The notes beneath the pieces were generated by a model, which saw only the letters and a program-made list of their open reading frames with translations, was not told where the DNA came from and did not search any database. Position numbers and translations under genes: made by a program. 64,000 bases of DNA from Pyxidicoccus caerfyrddinensis (GTDB lineage: Bacteria; Myxococcota; Myxococcia; Myxococcales; Myxococcaceae), in assembly GCF_010894405.1 (NCBI RefSeq), contig NZ_JAAIYA010000004.1, positions 372,001 through 436,000 of the forward strand. The letters are read 5' to 3'. This document shows, piece after piece, positions 1-8,230 of this stretch; within the stretch, counting starts at the first letter, position 1, and the number at the start of each line of letters is the position of its first letter.

Positions 1-253
1 TGTCTCGCGGGTTGCCGAGCGCGGGCCAGTTCAACGCGATGAACTCCTGCCACGCGAAGGCCGAGGCGGCCGGGAGCGAGGAACCCGGCGCGCCCCCCGG
101 GATGTCGGCGGGCAGGTTCGGAGAGATGGTGATGGCCGCGGCGGTTTGCGATCCCACCTGGTCCGGCGTCGAGTCCGGCTTGTTGGAGGCGACGCAGGAG
201 ACGCTTTGCGACAGGAGCAGGACCGGGACTGCTGCGTGGATGAGCCGGGGCAT
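1..253 (-). CDS. Putative lipoprotein, C-terminus outside window
   Basis: Only the first 84 codons are in the window; the gene runs off the left edge. The start is the ATG at 253, with a weak purine-rich stretch upstream. The N-terminus has a hydrophobic stretch ending in Ser-Val-Ser-Cys (Cys20), which suggests lipoprotein export. Near residues 67-79 a conserved-looking Trp-Gln-Glu-Phe-Ile-Ala-Leu-Asn-Trp block appears, of the kind I associate with long secreted bacterial proteins of unknown function. It lies downstream of, and on the same strand as, the CHAT protease gene, separated by 186 bases. No function can be assigned. Confidence 0.6.
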   Translation of the reverse strand, partial: MPRLIHAAVPVLLLSQSVSCVASNKPDSTPDQVGSQTAAAITISPNLPADIPGGAPGSSLPAASAFAWQEFIALNWPALGNPRD

Positions 254-360
254 GGCGCACTCTTTCGGTGAGGGACTCAGGGGAACCGCGACCGCCCCGT
301 GAGCAATCGCTGTACCAGGACCGCGCTCCGAGCCGCGGAGGGCAAGGCGACGACACACCC

Positions 361-377
361 GCGTCTCCTGGAGACGC
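361..377. other. Short perfect hairpin between two minus-strand genes
   Basis: GCGTCTC-ctg-GAGACGC forms a 7-bp perfect stem with a 3-nt loop. It lies between the CHAT gene stop and the start of the partial lipoprotein gene. No T run follows on either strand, so it may be a weak terminator, an operator or chance. Confidence 0.35.
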
Positions 378-439
378 ACCTGCGTTGGCGCGGGACGCGC
401 GGGGACTCGCCGCATGAAAGGATTTCAAGCGCCGGTGGG

Positions 440-3313
440 CTACGCGCGCCGTCGGCGGCGCCAGAGGATCACTGCGGCCAGCGCTGAGAGGCCGGTCAGG
501 GCGCCCAGGGCCACCTGGGTTCCACGTGCTCCGGTGGGCGCTCGCGGCTCCAGGGCCACAAGCGACGCGTCTCCCAGCACGACGAGCCCCGCCCAGGCCG
601 CCGGGGACTGTCCGTCCTCGATGGCTTCGAGCTGCGCGGCCCGCAGCGCCGCCGAGGCACTCATCCCCCGCGTCAGGTGCCGGTAGAACCGCTCCACGAG
701 CACGGCGGCCTCGTCGTCGCGCAGGGGCCACAGGCTTGCCACCACTGCGCGCGAGCCCGCCTCGAAGAACGCCCGCGCCAGGCTCAGCACGCCTTCGCCC
801 GGGAGCTCCGCCCCGGACGCGCTCTGACAGCTCGACAGCACCACCAGCGCGCCTTCCAGGTGCAGCTCGGCGATTTCCCGGGGCTGGAGGATGCCGTCCT
901 CCTCCTCCGCTCCCGGCGCCAGCACCAGCGCGGAGCGCTCGGGCGCCTCGGCGTCGACGACGGCATGGGTCGCCAGGTGGAGCACCCGCACCGTGTCCAG
1001 GCGTGCGCTCTTGAGTGCCCGCTCGGAGGCTTCCCGTCCCACGAGCAAGCGCGGTCCGACCTGCGTGTCCTGGAGCAGTCGCTCCACCGCGCGTCCCTCC
1101 CGCCGCGCTTCCGGGAGCGCGCCGAGCTGCGCGGCTTCATCGAAGACGCCGGCCCGCTCGGACGCAGGGGTCCTCGGCACCGGCGCCGCTGTGCCCCGCT
1201 CGGGGTCGGCCAGCACCAGGGCCTCTCCGCCCGGTGACAGGGCCGGCTGCTCACGCCAGTAGCGCCAGAGGCTGGCGGAAGGCACCACCGCCAGCTCGTA
1301 CCGCGCCACCAGCGGAGGCCCGTCCGGACGCTCTCGCAGCGCGGAGAAGGGCAGGTCATACAGGGGCCCATCCGGCACCAGCAGCAGCCGGCGCACGCCC
1401 GCGGGCAGCGCGGCCAGGGCCGGGCCGAGCAGTTGCGCATGGAGCGCCACGGCGGCACCCACCTCGGAGCCATCCCGGCGCTCGAGAAGGCCGGAGAAGA
1501 GGGCCACCGCGGGCGTCAGCCGTGTGCGCTCGGGGATGCGGTGGGCTCGCGAGCCCTCGCGCGTGACCACGAGCAGCCACGCGCCGCCCGCCGGGTCGCC
1601 ATAGATGTCGCGGTCGACACCCACGAGAAAGGCGAGCATCGCCTCGTCCGGCGTCAGCCGCTGCTCCACGGCCTCGAGCGTGGCGAACTCCGTGGCGCCA
1701 TGGCGGGGCGCAGGGCGCAGGTCGCGCTCGTTGCCCTCCAGTTCCCGCAGCTCGTTCAGGGCCGCCTCGCGCTCCGGCGCGCCGAGCGTGGACTCCAGCA
1801 GGCGCCGCTGTACCGCCACCAGCCGGCGCTGCATCTCAGCGCGGGCCGCGCGCCGGCCCGGCTCCTCTCCGGAGGCGGACAGCGCCTGTGCCGCCACCAG
1901 GGTATCCAGCAGGCTCCGCGCTCGCAGCCGCTCGCTCACCTGGAACGTGCGCTCCAGGGCCTCGCGTGGTGCCAGCGCGGGCGTCTTCCCCGTGACGCCA
2001 CCCGCTTCGAGCATCCACCCGGCGAGGCGGTGGTAGTCGCTGGCCCAGCTCGCGAACAGCTCGGCCTGGCTGGAGGCATCACGCTGCAGGCTCCGCAGCG
2101 CCTCCACCGCGTCCAGCGCGCGCTCGGCATGGTGAAGCGCGTCGGGAAGGGACTTCGTGTGGAAGGCCACCGTCGCGCGAGCCCGCAGGGCCAGTGCGAG
2201 GTACTGCGGGTCGGCATACGCGTAGGCCAGCCGCAGCGCTTCCTCCGCGTCCCGGTCCGCGGCCTCGGGAGCGGACGCGGCGAAGCGCTCCGCGCGGGTC
2301 CAGAGGCAGGCGATGCGCCGCTCGGGCTTGCCCAGCTCGTCCGCCAGCGTCAGGCAGCGCTGCAGGTGCTGCTCGGCCTCGCGCCGCTCCTCGGGGGAGG
2401 GGCCCAGCAGGTCAGCCACGATTCGCAGCGACATGGCCTCCATGGACTTGCTGCCCGCCAGCTCCGAGGCGGCCAGCGCCTCGCGGGCCAGGGCCAGGAG
2501 GCGCGAGCGCCCGCCGGGCTCGGGGCGCCGCTCGTGGAGCGTGATGGCGAGGTTGGCTTGCGAGACGCGCACGCGGGCCTCCAACGGGGCCTCGCGCGTG
2601 CGCTGCGCCAGCTCCACCAGTCGCTGGTAGACGTCCGCGGCTTCCTCCAGACGCCCCAGGTTGGTGCTCACCACCGCCAGCGAGGAGAGGCACTGTTTCT
2701 TCAGTCCATCGGTGCCGTCCGGGAAGACCAGCGCCTCGGCGCGCTTGAGCAGCCGGAAGGCCCGCCCCAGGTCGAGCTCCACCTCCGCCAGCTCATTGGC
2801 TTCGACGATGAGGGCGCGCGCGTTCAGCTCCGGACGCCCCGAGGCCCGTGCCACCTCGGTGATGCGCCGCGTCCATTCACGCGCCTCATCGATCCGCTTC
2901 TGGTTCATGAGGATGATGCGCAGGTTGATGGCCGCCAGCACCTCGCCCTCGGCGTCCTGGAGGCGGCGGAACTCCAGCGCGGAGCGCCGGTAGGAGGCCT
3001 CGGCCGCACGAGGCTCCGACAGTTGCTCCACATGGCCGAGCACCATCAGCAGCCAGGGATGTTCGGGGTGGTGCGCCAGGAGCTCCGACAGCAGCCGCCG
3101 TGCGGCGTCGCGCCCCGACGCGCCCTGGGCGTTGCGGTAGAAGCACATCGCCGACTCAGAGTCCCGGGGCTTTTCGGCGAAGCGGGCCTTGCAGGCGGCC
3201 AGTGCGGGCGGAGTCCCGGTGCTCGCATCCGGGCCGGACGCTGCGAGGGCCGCCCCCGCCACGAGAGCGAAGAGGATGACAGCCCTGGGATGTTCTCGCC
3301 CCGGCCTTGGCAC
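440..3313 (-). CDS. Exported TPR-CHAT domain protease-like protein with C-terminal membrane anchor
   Basis: This 957-residue protein carries helical TPR-like repeats over roughly residues 60-480 and a CHAT (caspase-like, clan CD cysteine peptidase) domain over about 560-910. Both catalytic residues are visible: His about 783 in a His-Leu-Ala-Thr-His motif and Cys about 829 in Leu-Ser-Ser-Cys-Gln-Ser. An N-terminal hydrophobic segment looks like a signal peptide. A hydrophobic helix at about 932-951 followed by five arginines looks like a C-terminal membrane anchor. The start codon is GTG (3313). CHAT-TPR proteins are typically peptidases or death-type effectors triggered by partners that bind the TPRs; an exported, anchored form is less usual. 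It follows a small exported protein gene after 80 bases, so the two may be co-transcribed. The substrate is unknown. Confidence 0.85.
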   Translation of the reverse strand: MPRPGREHPRAVILFALVAGAALAASGPDASTGTPPALAACKARFAEKPRDSESAMCFYRNAQGASGRDAARRLLSELLAHHPEHPWLLMVLGHVEQLSEPRAAEASYRRSALEFRRLQDAEGEVLAAINLRIILMNQKRIDEAREWTRRITEVARASGRPELNARALIVEANELAEVELDLGRAFRLLKRAEALVFPDGTDGLKKQCLSSLAVVSTNLGRLEEAADVYQRLVELAQRTREAPLEARVRVSQANLAITLHERRPEPGGRSRLLALAREALAASELAGSKSMEAMSLRIVADLLGPSPEERREAEQHLQRCLTLADELGKPERRIACLWTRAERFAASAPEAADRDAEEALRLAYAYADPQYLALALRARATVAFHTKSLPDALHHAERALDAVEALRSLQRDASSQAELFASWASDYHRLAGWMLEAGGVTGKTPALAPREALERTFQVSERLRARSLLDTLVAAQALSASGEEPGRRAARAEMQRRLVAVQRRLLESTLGAPEREAALNELRELEGNERDLRPAPRHGATEFATLEAVEQRLTPDEAMLAFLVGVDRDIYGDPAGGAWLLVVTREGSRAHRIPERTRLTPAVALFSGLLERRDGSEVGAAVALHAQLLGPALAALPAGVRRLLLVPDGPLYDLPFSALRERPDGPPLVARYELAVVPSASLWRYWREQPALSPGGEALVLADPERGTAAPVPRTPASERAGVFDEAAQLGALPEARREGRAVERLLQDTQVGPRLLVGREASERALKSARLDTVRVLHLATHAVVDAEAPERSALVLAPGAEEEDGILQPREIAELHLEGALVVLSSCQSASGAELPGEGVLSLARAFFEAGSRAVVASLWPLRDDEAAVLVERFYRHLTRGMSASAALRAAQLEAIEDGQSPAAWAGLVVLGDASLVALEPRAPTGARGTQVALGALTGLSALAAVILWRRRRRA

Positions 3314-3393
3314 CCCGCCATTCTATTTCCGGGTGACGGGGACCGCCGGAAGTCATTGCCCCGTGATGGTCATGTGGCGAGGCGCGACCGGAA

Positions 3394-3942
3394 TCAGGTC
3401 GGGCCGGCGGGGACCGCGCCGCAAGGGCACCTGGGGTCGACCTGCAGGCAGAGCGTCACCGGCCCCTCGGTCGGAGGAGGCCGCTGGGTGCGAGGCATGA
3501 GGCAGGCTTCCGGTTGGGGCTCCCGCGGAGGCGGCCAGACCGCGGGACTCCAGCGCTCCACCGACAACAAGGGCAGGGAGAGCCCGACCTCCGTCAGCGG
3601 GACGAGGACCTGCGCGGAGAGTCCGCCGGCCGAGGTCGCCCGGTAGCTCAATCGCAGGGGCATGCTCTCGCTCACCAGGCCCGAGGTCTGGGCCACTACC
3701 GCCCCGGCGGCGTCAACCAGGCGCAGCGTCACCATCACGGTGTCACCCGTCATGATGCCGGCATCCACCAGCGAGGCCACCACCGTGTCATGCGCGGCGC
3801 CGGCGACGGGCGGCGTCGTCACCTTCAAGGCCGGGTTCTGCGTCTGCGCCTGCGCCTCCGTCATGCCCCCCAGCAAGACCGCGAGCACCAGCACCGAGGC
3901 GCGCACCGTGCTCCACCCCGTCATCACATCCATCGCCTTCAT
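3394..3942 (-). CDS. Small exported protein, function unknown
   Basis: The chosen start is the ATG at 3942, preceded by a strong AGGGGG ribosome-binding site. The open frame extends further upstream but that part has no signal. The 182-residue product begins with a signal peptide ending near Ala-Gln-Ala-Gln (about residue 32), followed by a beta-rich region and a Pro-rich tail with a Cys-Pro-Cys motif near the C-terminus. No family is recognised. Its stop lies 80 bases before the GTG start of the CHAT protein on the same strand, so it may be co-expressed and meet that exported protease in the envelope. That link is inference from position only. Confidence 0.65.
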   Translation of the reverse strand: MKAMDVMTGWSTVRASVLVLAVLLGGMTEAQAQTQNPALKVTTPPVAGAAHDTVVASLVDAGIMTGDTVMVTLRLVDAAGAVVAQTSGLVSESMPLRLSYRATSAGGLSAQVLVPLTEVGLSLPLLSVERWSPAVWPPPREPQPEACLMPRTQRPPPTEGPVTLCLQVDPRCPCGAVPAGPT

Positions 3943-4308
3943 GCGAATCCCCCTCTGCTTTCTGCCGATGGTTTTCGAAACGTGTCTACGAGAGCAAGCA
4001 GGTTGCAAGGTCAGCCTCCCGCTCCTGGGCGGACCGGATTGCGCGTCTGCCTCTCTCAACGGTGGTGGCTGATTTTTTCCCTCACTTCATTTCGGAGGAA
4101 TTTCCGGCCAACCCGGAAGGGGCGGGTCGCCCGGCCGGCTTTCAGACCTGGGAAGTTCGATTCCCGCCGCCTCCAGCACACGAAGTCAGTATCTGGTCAT
4201 TCCCGTGATGCCCCTTCCTGCCAGCCCCTGAGCAGCGCCCCTTCGTTCCACATCTCCTGGTACGACCGGGTGCGAGCGTCGCGGCTGGCGACGAAGGAGC
4301 CTTCCCCC
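3943..4308. other. Divergent intergenic region (366 bp)
   Basis: No convincing gene lies here. It separates the minus-strand exported protein from the plus-strand hydrolase and must hold both promoters, though I cannot assign -35/-10 boxes with confidence. A short AT-rich patch (about 4070-4105) stands out. The main recognisable element is the tRNA/tmRNA 3'-end-like sequence at 4155-4175, listed separately. Confidence 0.6.
4155..4175 (+). repeat. tRNA/tmRNA 3'-end-like fragment, possible attachment-site remnant
   Basis: These 21 bases contain a T-loop signature (TTCGATT), then CCCGC and CGCCTCCA, which is how many bacterial tmRNA and some tRNA genes end before CCA. The 5 bases upstream do not pair with CCCGC, so the T-stem is broken, and no acceptor or anticodon arm is present. 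It is therefore not a functional RNA gene. Partial 3' ends like this are left as attL/attR sites when an element integrates into a tRNA or tmRNA gene. The neighbouring genes are accessory in character, which fits. Confidence 0.4.
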
Positions 4309-5481
4309 ATGAGCAGGCAGACACGGATGCTGGCGGCGCTCGGAGCCGCGGTGCTTGGAATCGTCGGTGCCTCCGTCGCATGCAGCAGTCCGCCGGGCGG
4401 CGGCGACATCCCGAATGAGGCCGACGCAGGGACGACGCCTCGACCGCTCGTGCTCGGTGATCTGCTGGCGCCCGTGACGACCTCGGAGCTTCAGCTCATG
4501 GAGCAGGAGTGGGCTGCTCGCGACCTCGCGGCTCGCGACGTCGCGCAGCTCGCGAGCGGGACGGTGACCCTGGGAACCGTGCCGATGGCCTACCGGGTGC
4601 TCGACCACATCGTCGGCGGCGCACACCACGTCGGCGTCGTGCTGGTGCCGGCCTCGTTGACCGCGCCTGCGCCCGTGCTCGTATACACGCATGGCGGGTA
4701 CACGGGAGATGGCGGATTGCCGCCGTTCACCGTGGAGGAGCTCGCATTCCGGATTCCCGGGCAGCCCCTCAGGGAGCGGCTCATCTACGTCATCCCCTCC
4801 TACAGGGGTGAGCGGCTCCGCATTGCAAACACGACGTACAGCTCCGGTGGCGCCACGCTCTTCGGCACCACCGACCTGACGGATACCGCGGCGCTCCTGT
4901 CCGCGGTCTTCACCACGACGCCGCTTGCGGACAGCAACCGCGTGGCCATCTTCGGTGAGAGCCGCGGTGGAATGGTAGCGCTGTCGCTGGGGGCCCGCGA
5001 CGACCGCTTCGACCTCGTCATCGACGCCTACGGCCCCACGGACTTCAGGGTGGCGCTCGCCGGGGTGACACCGGAGCTCTTCGGAGCGGCTGTCGCTGGC
5101 GCGGTGGCCGCTCCGGGAGACCCCGCGACGCTGCTGCTGCGCTCACTCATCCCGGTCGGTGAGGTCACGGTGAGTCCCGATGCCGGGCTGCTCATCACCG
5201 AGGCCGGCTACGTGGAGATGCGGCGGCGGATGGCGGCCACGAGCGCGCTGGCCGCGCCGTCAAGGTTGCCCTCGACACAGGTCCACCATGGAACCGCCGA
5301 CTCCACGGCGCCAGTCCAATATTCGCGCGCGCTCGCCGCCGCGATGGCGGACGCCGGGCGTGGCTCCCCGAGCAATGCCTTCACCTACTTCGAGTACGAC
5401 GGCGGCACCCACAATCTCGACACGTTGCCGGGGGCGGTTTCGCGAATGGCCGAGGCGTTGAATCGCGAGCTGGCGCCATGA
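4309..5481 (+). CDS. Alpha/beta hydrolase lipoprotein (prolyl-oligopeptidase/dienelactone-hydrolase-like)
   Basis: The 390-residue product starts at an ATG preceded by AAGGAG with 9-nt spacing; the open frame upstream is spurious. A hydrophobic N-terminus ends at Ala-Cys-Ser-Ser near residue 25, indicating a lipoprotein. The nucleophile elbow Gly-Glu-Ser-Arg-Gly-Gly lies around residue 222-227. The C-terminal catalytic His is likely in Gly-Gly-Thr-His-Asn near residue 365. The oxyanion region (His-Gly-Gly-Tyr) precedes them in the usual order. This is the fold of serine peptidases and esterases of the S9/dienelactone hydrolase type. It probably acts in the periplasm or on the outer membrane; the substrate is unknown. 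It lies 70 bases upstream of the SitA6-like gene and could share its transcript. Confidence 0.75.
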   Translation: MSRQTRMLAALGAAVLGIVGASVACSSPPGGGDIPNEADAGTTPRPLVLGDLLAPVTTSELQLMEQEWAARDLAARDVAQLASGTVTLGTVPMAYRVLDHIVGGAHHVGVVLVPASLTAPAPVLVYTHGGYTGDGGLPPFTVEELAFRIPGQPLRERLIYVIPSYRGERLRIANTTYSSGGATLFGTTDLTDTAALLSAVFTTTPLADSNRVAIFGESRGGMVALSLGARDDRFDLVIDAYGPTDFRVALAGVTPELFGAAVAGAVAAPGDPATLLLRSLIPVGEVTVSPDAGLLITEAGYVEMRRRMAATSALAAPSRLPSTQVHHGTADSTAPVQYSRALAAAMADAGRGSPSNAFTYFEYDGGTHNLDTLPGAVSRMAEALNRELAP

Positions 5482-5551
5482 CGATTGCCGAGACGGTGCC
5501 TGATATGACCTCCGGCCAGCCCTGACTGTGGGGCCGACCGGGGGATGACGG

Positions 5552-6238
5552 ATGTGGCACCGGGTTGTCTGGCTGTGGCTGTTCGCGGTCTTGACGTCAT
5601 GCGCGTCGACTCCTGTGTCTCCCGTGGCACGGGAGGCGGCGGAGTTCCCGGAGGCGTACACCCGGCTGGATGAGGGCGCGTGCGTCACGTTCCTCTGCGC
5701 CAAGGACGCGTGCGGATTGTTCCGCTGTGAGGACGTGCCCCCCGAGCCCGGGCGCGTGGTGCGCACGCGAGGTACGTTCGTCCTTCCGCCGAGCGCGGTT
5801 CAGTCACCGCAGCGCAACTGGGGCTACCCCTGGGTGCTGCCGGGACAGGCCGAGCCTGTCTTCGTCATCCGCTGGTACGGGCGGGAACTGCTACCAAGCC
5901 AGCAGAGGCTCCTGGCGATGGCGCAAGCGCTGGCGACGAAGCCTCGGGAGAAGCACCACATCTTCCCGCGGCAGGAGGGCCTCCGGGAGTGGTTCGAGAT
6001 TCAAGGCATCAACATCCACAAGGAAACGATGCTGCTCGATATCGACACCCACCATCGCATCCACAAGGGGCCCGAGGGTGGGCCATGGAATCAGGCATGG
6101 AGGACGTTCCAGCGAGCGCACCCTGGTGCAACCAAGGAAGACATGTACCGGTATGCGAGGGAGTTGATCATCCGCTTCGACCTGTTTGGACCCATCTTGC
6201 CCTACCATCTACTGGTAGGTCCTCCCCTCGAGTACTGA
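5552..6238 (+). CDS. SitA6-like polymorphic toxin lipoprotein (TIGR02269 type)
   Basis: This 228-residue protein begins with a short signal peptide and lipobox Leu-Thr-Ser-Cys (Cys17). It has a Cys-rich middle, then a C-terminal block with Lys-His-His-Ile-Phe-Pro (134-139), a Gly-Ile-Asn-Ile-His segment and Asp-Thr-His-His-Arg-Ile-His (166-171). That His-rich layout matches the Myxococcus paralogous lipoprotein family TIGR02269, whose members are treated as SitA6-type toxins. It resembles an HNH/His-Me nuclease core. In Myxococcus xanthus, Sit lipoprotein toxins pass between cells by TraA/TraB outer-membrane exchange and kill recipients lacking the cognate immunity protein. The next gene starts only 4 bases after the stop and encodes the matching immunity family. 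Nuclease activity is inference. Confidence 0.8.
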   Translation: MWHRVVWLWLFAVLTSCASTPVSPVAREAAEFPEAYTRLDEGACVTFLCAKDACGLFRCEDVPPEPGRVVRTRGTFVLPPSAVQSPQRNWGYPWVLPGQAEPVFVIRWYGRELLPSQQRLLAMAQALATKPREKHHIFPRQEGLREWFEIQGINIHKETMLLDIDTHHRIHKGPEGGPWNQAWRTFQRAHPGATKEDMYRYARELIIRFDLFGPILPYHLLVGPPLEY

Positions 6239-6242
6239 CTCC

Positions 6243-6962
6243 ATGCCGCGATTCCTTGAGATTCTGCTCGGCGACTACAGCAGCCAGAAAGGCGGCTACA
6301 GCGCGAGGCACAAATGGCTCCTTCCTGGCGTGAGCTGTCCCCAATGCAAAGCGACATGGGGCGGAGCAGGTCTCAATTATCCCGCCGTGGACCTCTCCGA
6401 TCATCCCGTGGCCAAGAAGCTGTCGAAGGCTCGCCTGGAGGAGGACTTCGACGAGTTCGAGCGCCTTCGCGAGCAGGTTCGCTTGCTGCTGCCTGCCGAT
6501 TATCCGCTCGAGCCCGGAACCACATTCGGTCCACTGGTAGGCAAGGCCAGGGGGCCATTCTCCGCGCTACTCCAGCAGTATGGCGGTACGCTGCTCGTCC
6601 GGCCCGATGCGCTGACGTTGCTACAGGCAGAAGGCCTTCGAGGCCTGCGAGGCTGTCGCACGGAGATGCTCTTCCGCCCGAAGGGCGTCCCCGAGCTGCT
6701 CGACCTGCACATCGAGCCGCGAGGCCTCCTGCACGAGGACTGCATCCCGAAGAGCACGCCGCCTCCGTGCCCGAAATGTGGCCGTCGTGGCTTCAGTCTG
6801 CCCAAGGAGCCCATCCTCGACGGCGTCTCCCTGCCCACGGACCTGGACCTCTTTCGCCTGCGCAACTTCGCGACCATGCTCATCGTCACCGAGCACTTCA
6901 AGGACGTCATGGAGCGCTTCGAACTCGACGGCCTGACCTTCCGCGAGTTGCCGGTGCGCTGA
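6243..6962 (+). CDS. SitI6-like double-CXXCG immunity protein
   Basis: The 239-residue protein has no signal peptide and should be cytosolic. Two zinc-ribbon half motifs are visible: Cys32-Pro-Gln-Cys35-Lys and Cys176-Pro-Lys-Cys179-Gly. The arrangement matches the Myxococcus double-CXXCG family (TIGR02264), which is recognised as the SitI6 immunity family. The first motif is degenerate, with Lys in place of the final Gly. It begins 4 bases after the toxin stop, so the two are almost certainly translationally coupled. No clear ribosome-binding site precedes the ATG, as expected for coupling. Its role is to protect the cell from the adjacent toxin delivered by siblings. Confidence 0.85.
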   Translation: MPRFLEILLGDYSSQKGGYSARHKWLLPGVSCPQCKATWGGAGLNYPAVDLSDHPVAKKLSKARLEEDFDEFERLREQVRLLLPADYPLEPGTTFGPLVGKARGPFSALLQQYGGTLLVRPDALTLLQAEGLRGLRGCRTEMLFRPKGVPELLDLHIEPRGLLHEDCIPKSTPPPCPKCGRRGFSLPKEPILDGVSLPTDLDLFRLRNFATMLIVTEHFKDVMERFELDGLTFRELPVR

Positions 6963-6975
6963 GGTCGACGAACCG

Positions 6976-8160
6976 TCAGGGGAATTCGGGCCGCGCGGGC
7001 ACGAGCGTGACGGGGACGCGGTCGCGCTCATCGCGCTCGCCAACCTTCCGCGTCCATTCCCAAGCCTGGTGGCGGCCACCGAACGCCGAGGCGAGCACGC
7101 CGTCGATGTCAGCGACGTCCTTCACGTCGAAGCGGATTCCCTCCAACCGGACCGGGCCCTCGAACAGGAAGGCGAAGTCCCGCCCGTACTGCGAGTAGCT
7201 CGCCTCCCAGCGCACCTGCAACTCCGCCCCGGAGAGGGCCAGCACCGTCAGCCGGTTGTCTTGCAGGCTGGGCGCGTCGTTGCCGTACCACGCATCCCAG
7301 TCCCCTTCCGGACCGACGACGAGCGTCCCCCACTCCGCGAGCGTCGGATGCCGTCCTCCGGTCGCCGCGGCGACCGGAATCGTCTGCGCATGGGGCTCCG
7401 GCACGCCGTCCTCGCCGGAGCTCTCGCGGGCATGGATTTCCAACGAGTACATCACCGTGGCGCGGTCGGGCTGGTAGCGGTACTCGCGCGCCTCCAGGTC
7501 CGGGACCCACGTGCGGACGTAGACGTCGAGGCGCGCCGATTCAATCGCATGTCCATGCCCGGCCAGGACGAGCGGCTTCTCGGGGGTGGGCGCGTCCGCG
7601 GGGACCTTCTCGAGGGCCTCGGGATGGCGCCAGGGGTCATCCGGGGCGTCCACCACGGGCACGGGGTCCACCGCGGCGTCCGGAAGCGGCGTGAGCTGGG
7701 CGAGGAACGCGCTGAAGGACGGCGCGCATTCACGCGCGACGAAGAGGTCCTCGGTCTCGGTCGGCGCATCGCTGTCGAAGAACCAGACCGTTCCCCGAGG
7801 CGAGTCCTGTCGGTCAGTCAGCTGCAGACCGAAGCGGTTGATGGAGCCGAACTGGTGCGCGAAGACCACCACGTCGGACGGGATGTTCTCGCCCCCGTAC
7901 TCGAGCCCCCTCCGGTCCTCGGCGCGCAGCCCGAGGAGCTCATCGATCCGCACCTCCCTGTCCAGTGCGTCGCGGAACCCGGCGGTGCAGTTCCCCAGGA
8001 GCGCGCCGTTGAACCGGACAAGGACCTCCCGGAAGTCAGCGGGCAGGGGTTGTGACAGCCGGCGCTCGAACTGCTCCAGCCGCTCCGGAGTGAGCTCGGG
8101 GGCATGGGGGGCCTGCCGGATCCGCGAAGCGAGGGCAGGTGGCAGGAAGGCGAGAGACAT
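6976..8160 (-). CDS. SUKH (SMI1/KNR4)-domain protein, possible immunity protein
   Basis: The 394-residue protein has an N-terminal SUKH-type domain (about residues 15-150), seen in the helix-rich start with Leu-Pro-Ala-Asp-Phe-Arg-Glu-Val-Leu and the later Phe-Gly-Ser-Ile-Asn-Arg-Phe-Gly region. SUKH domains are widespread immunity modules in polymorphic toxin systems. The C-terminal 200 residues are beta-rich and not recognised. I prefer the ATG at 8160; an in-frame ATG at 8178 would add six residues. The gene converges on the SitA6/SitI6 pair, with stops 13 bases apart. Without a toxin of its own beside it, it could be an orphan immunity gene, but SUKH proteins also have other roles. Confidence 0.65.
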   Translation of the reverse strand: MSLAFLPPALASRIRQAPHAPELTPERLEQFERRLSQPLPADFREVLVRFNGALLGNCTAGFRDALDREVRIDELLGLRAEDRRGLEYGGENIPSDVVVFAHQFGSINRFGLQLTDRQDSPRGTVWFFDSDAPTETEDLFVARECAPSFSAFLAQLTPLPDAAVDPVPVVDAPDDPWRHPEALEKVPADAPTPEKPLVLAGHGHAIESARLDVYVRTWVPDLEAREYRYQPDRATVMYSLEIHARESSGEDGVPEPHAQTIPVAAATGGRHPTLAEWGTLVVGPEGDWDAWYGNDAPSLQDNRLTVLALSGAELQVRWEASYSQYGRDFAFLFEGPVRLEGIRFDVKDVADIDGVLASAFGGRHQAWEWTRKVGERDERDRVPVTLVPARPEFP

Positions 8161-8230
8161 GGCGCCACCCTGCCACATCGGTAGCGCCTGCCGTGCTCGA
8201 CCTTCAGCACCCCGTCATTGAACGGGAAGT

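Noticed and set aside
1433..3646. Plus-strand open frame (737 codons) antisense to the CHAT gene
   Set aside because: The CHAT and TPR protein on the minus strand is clear; the plus frame has low-complexity Arg/His-rich sequence.
4155..4175. Functional tRNA or tmRNA gene
   Set aside because: Only the T-loop and 3' side are present; the T-stem does not pair and no other arm is found.
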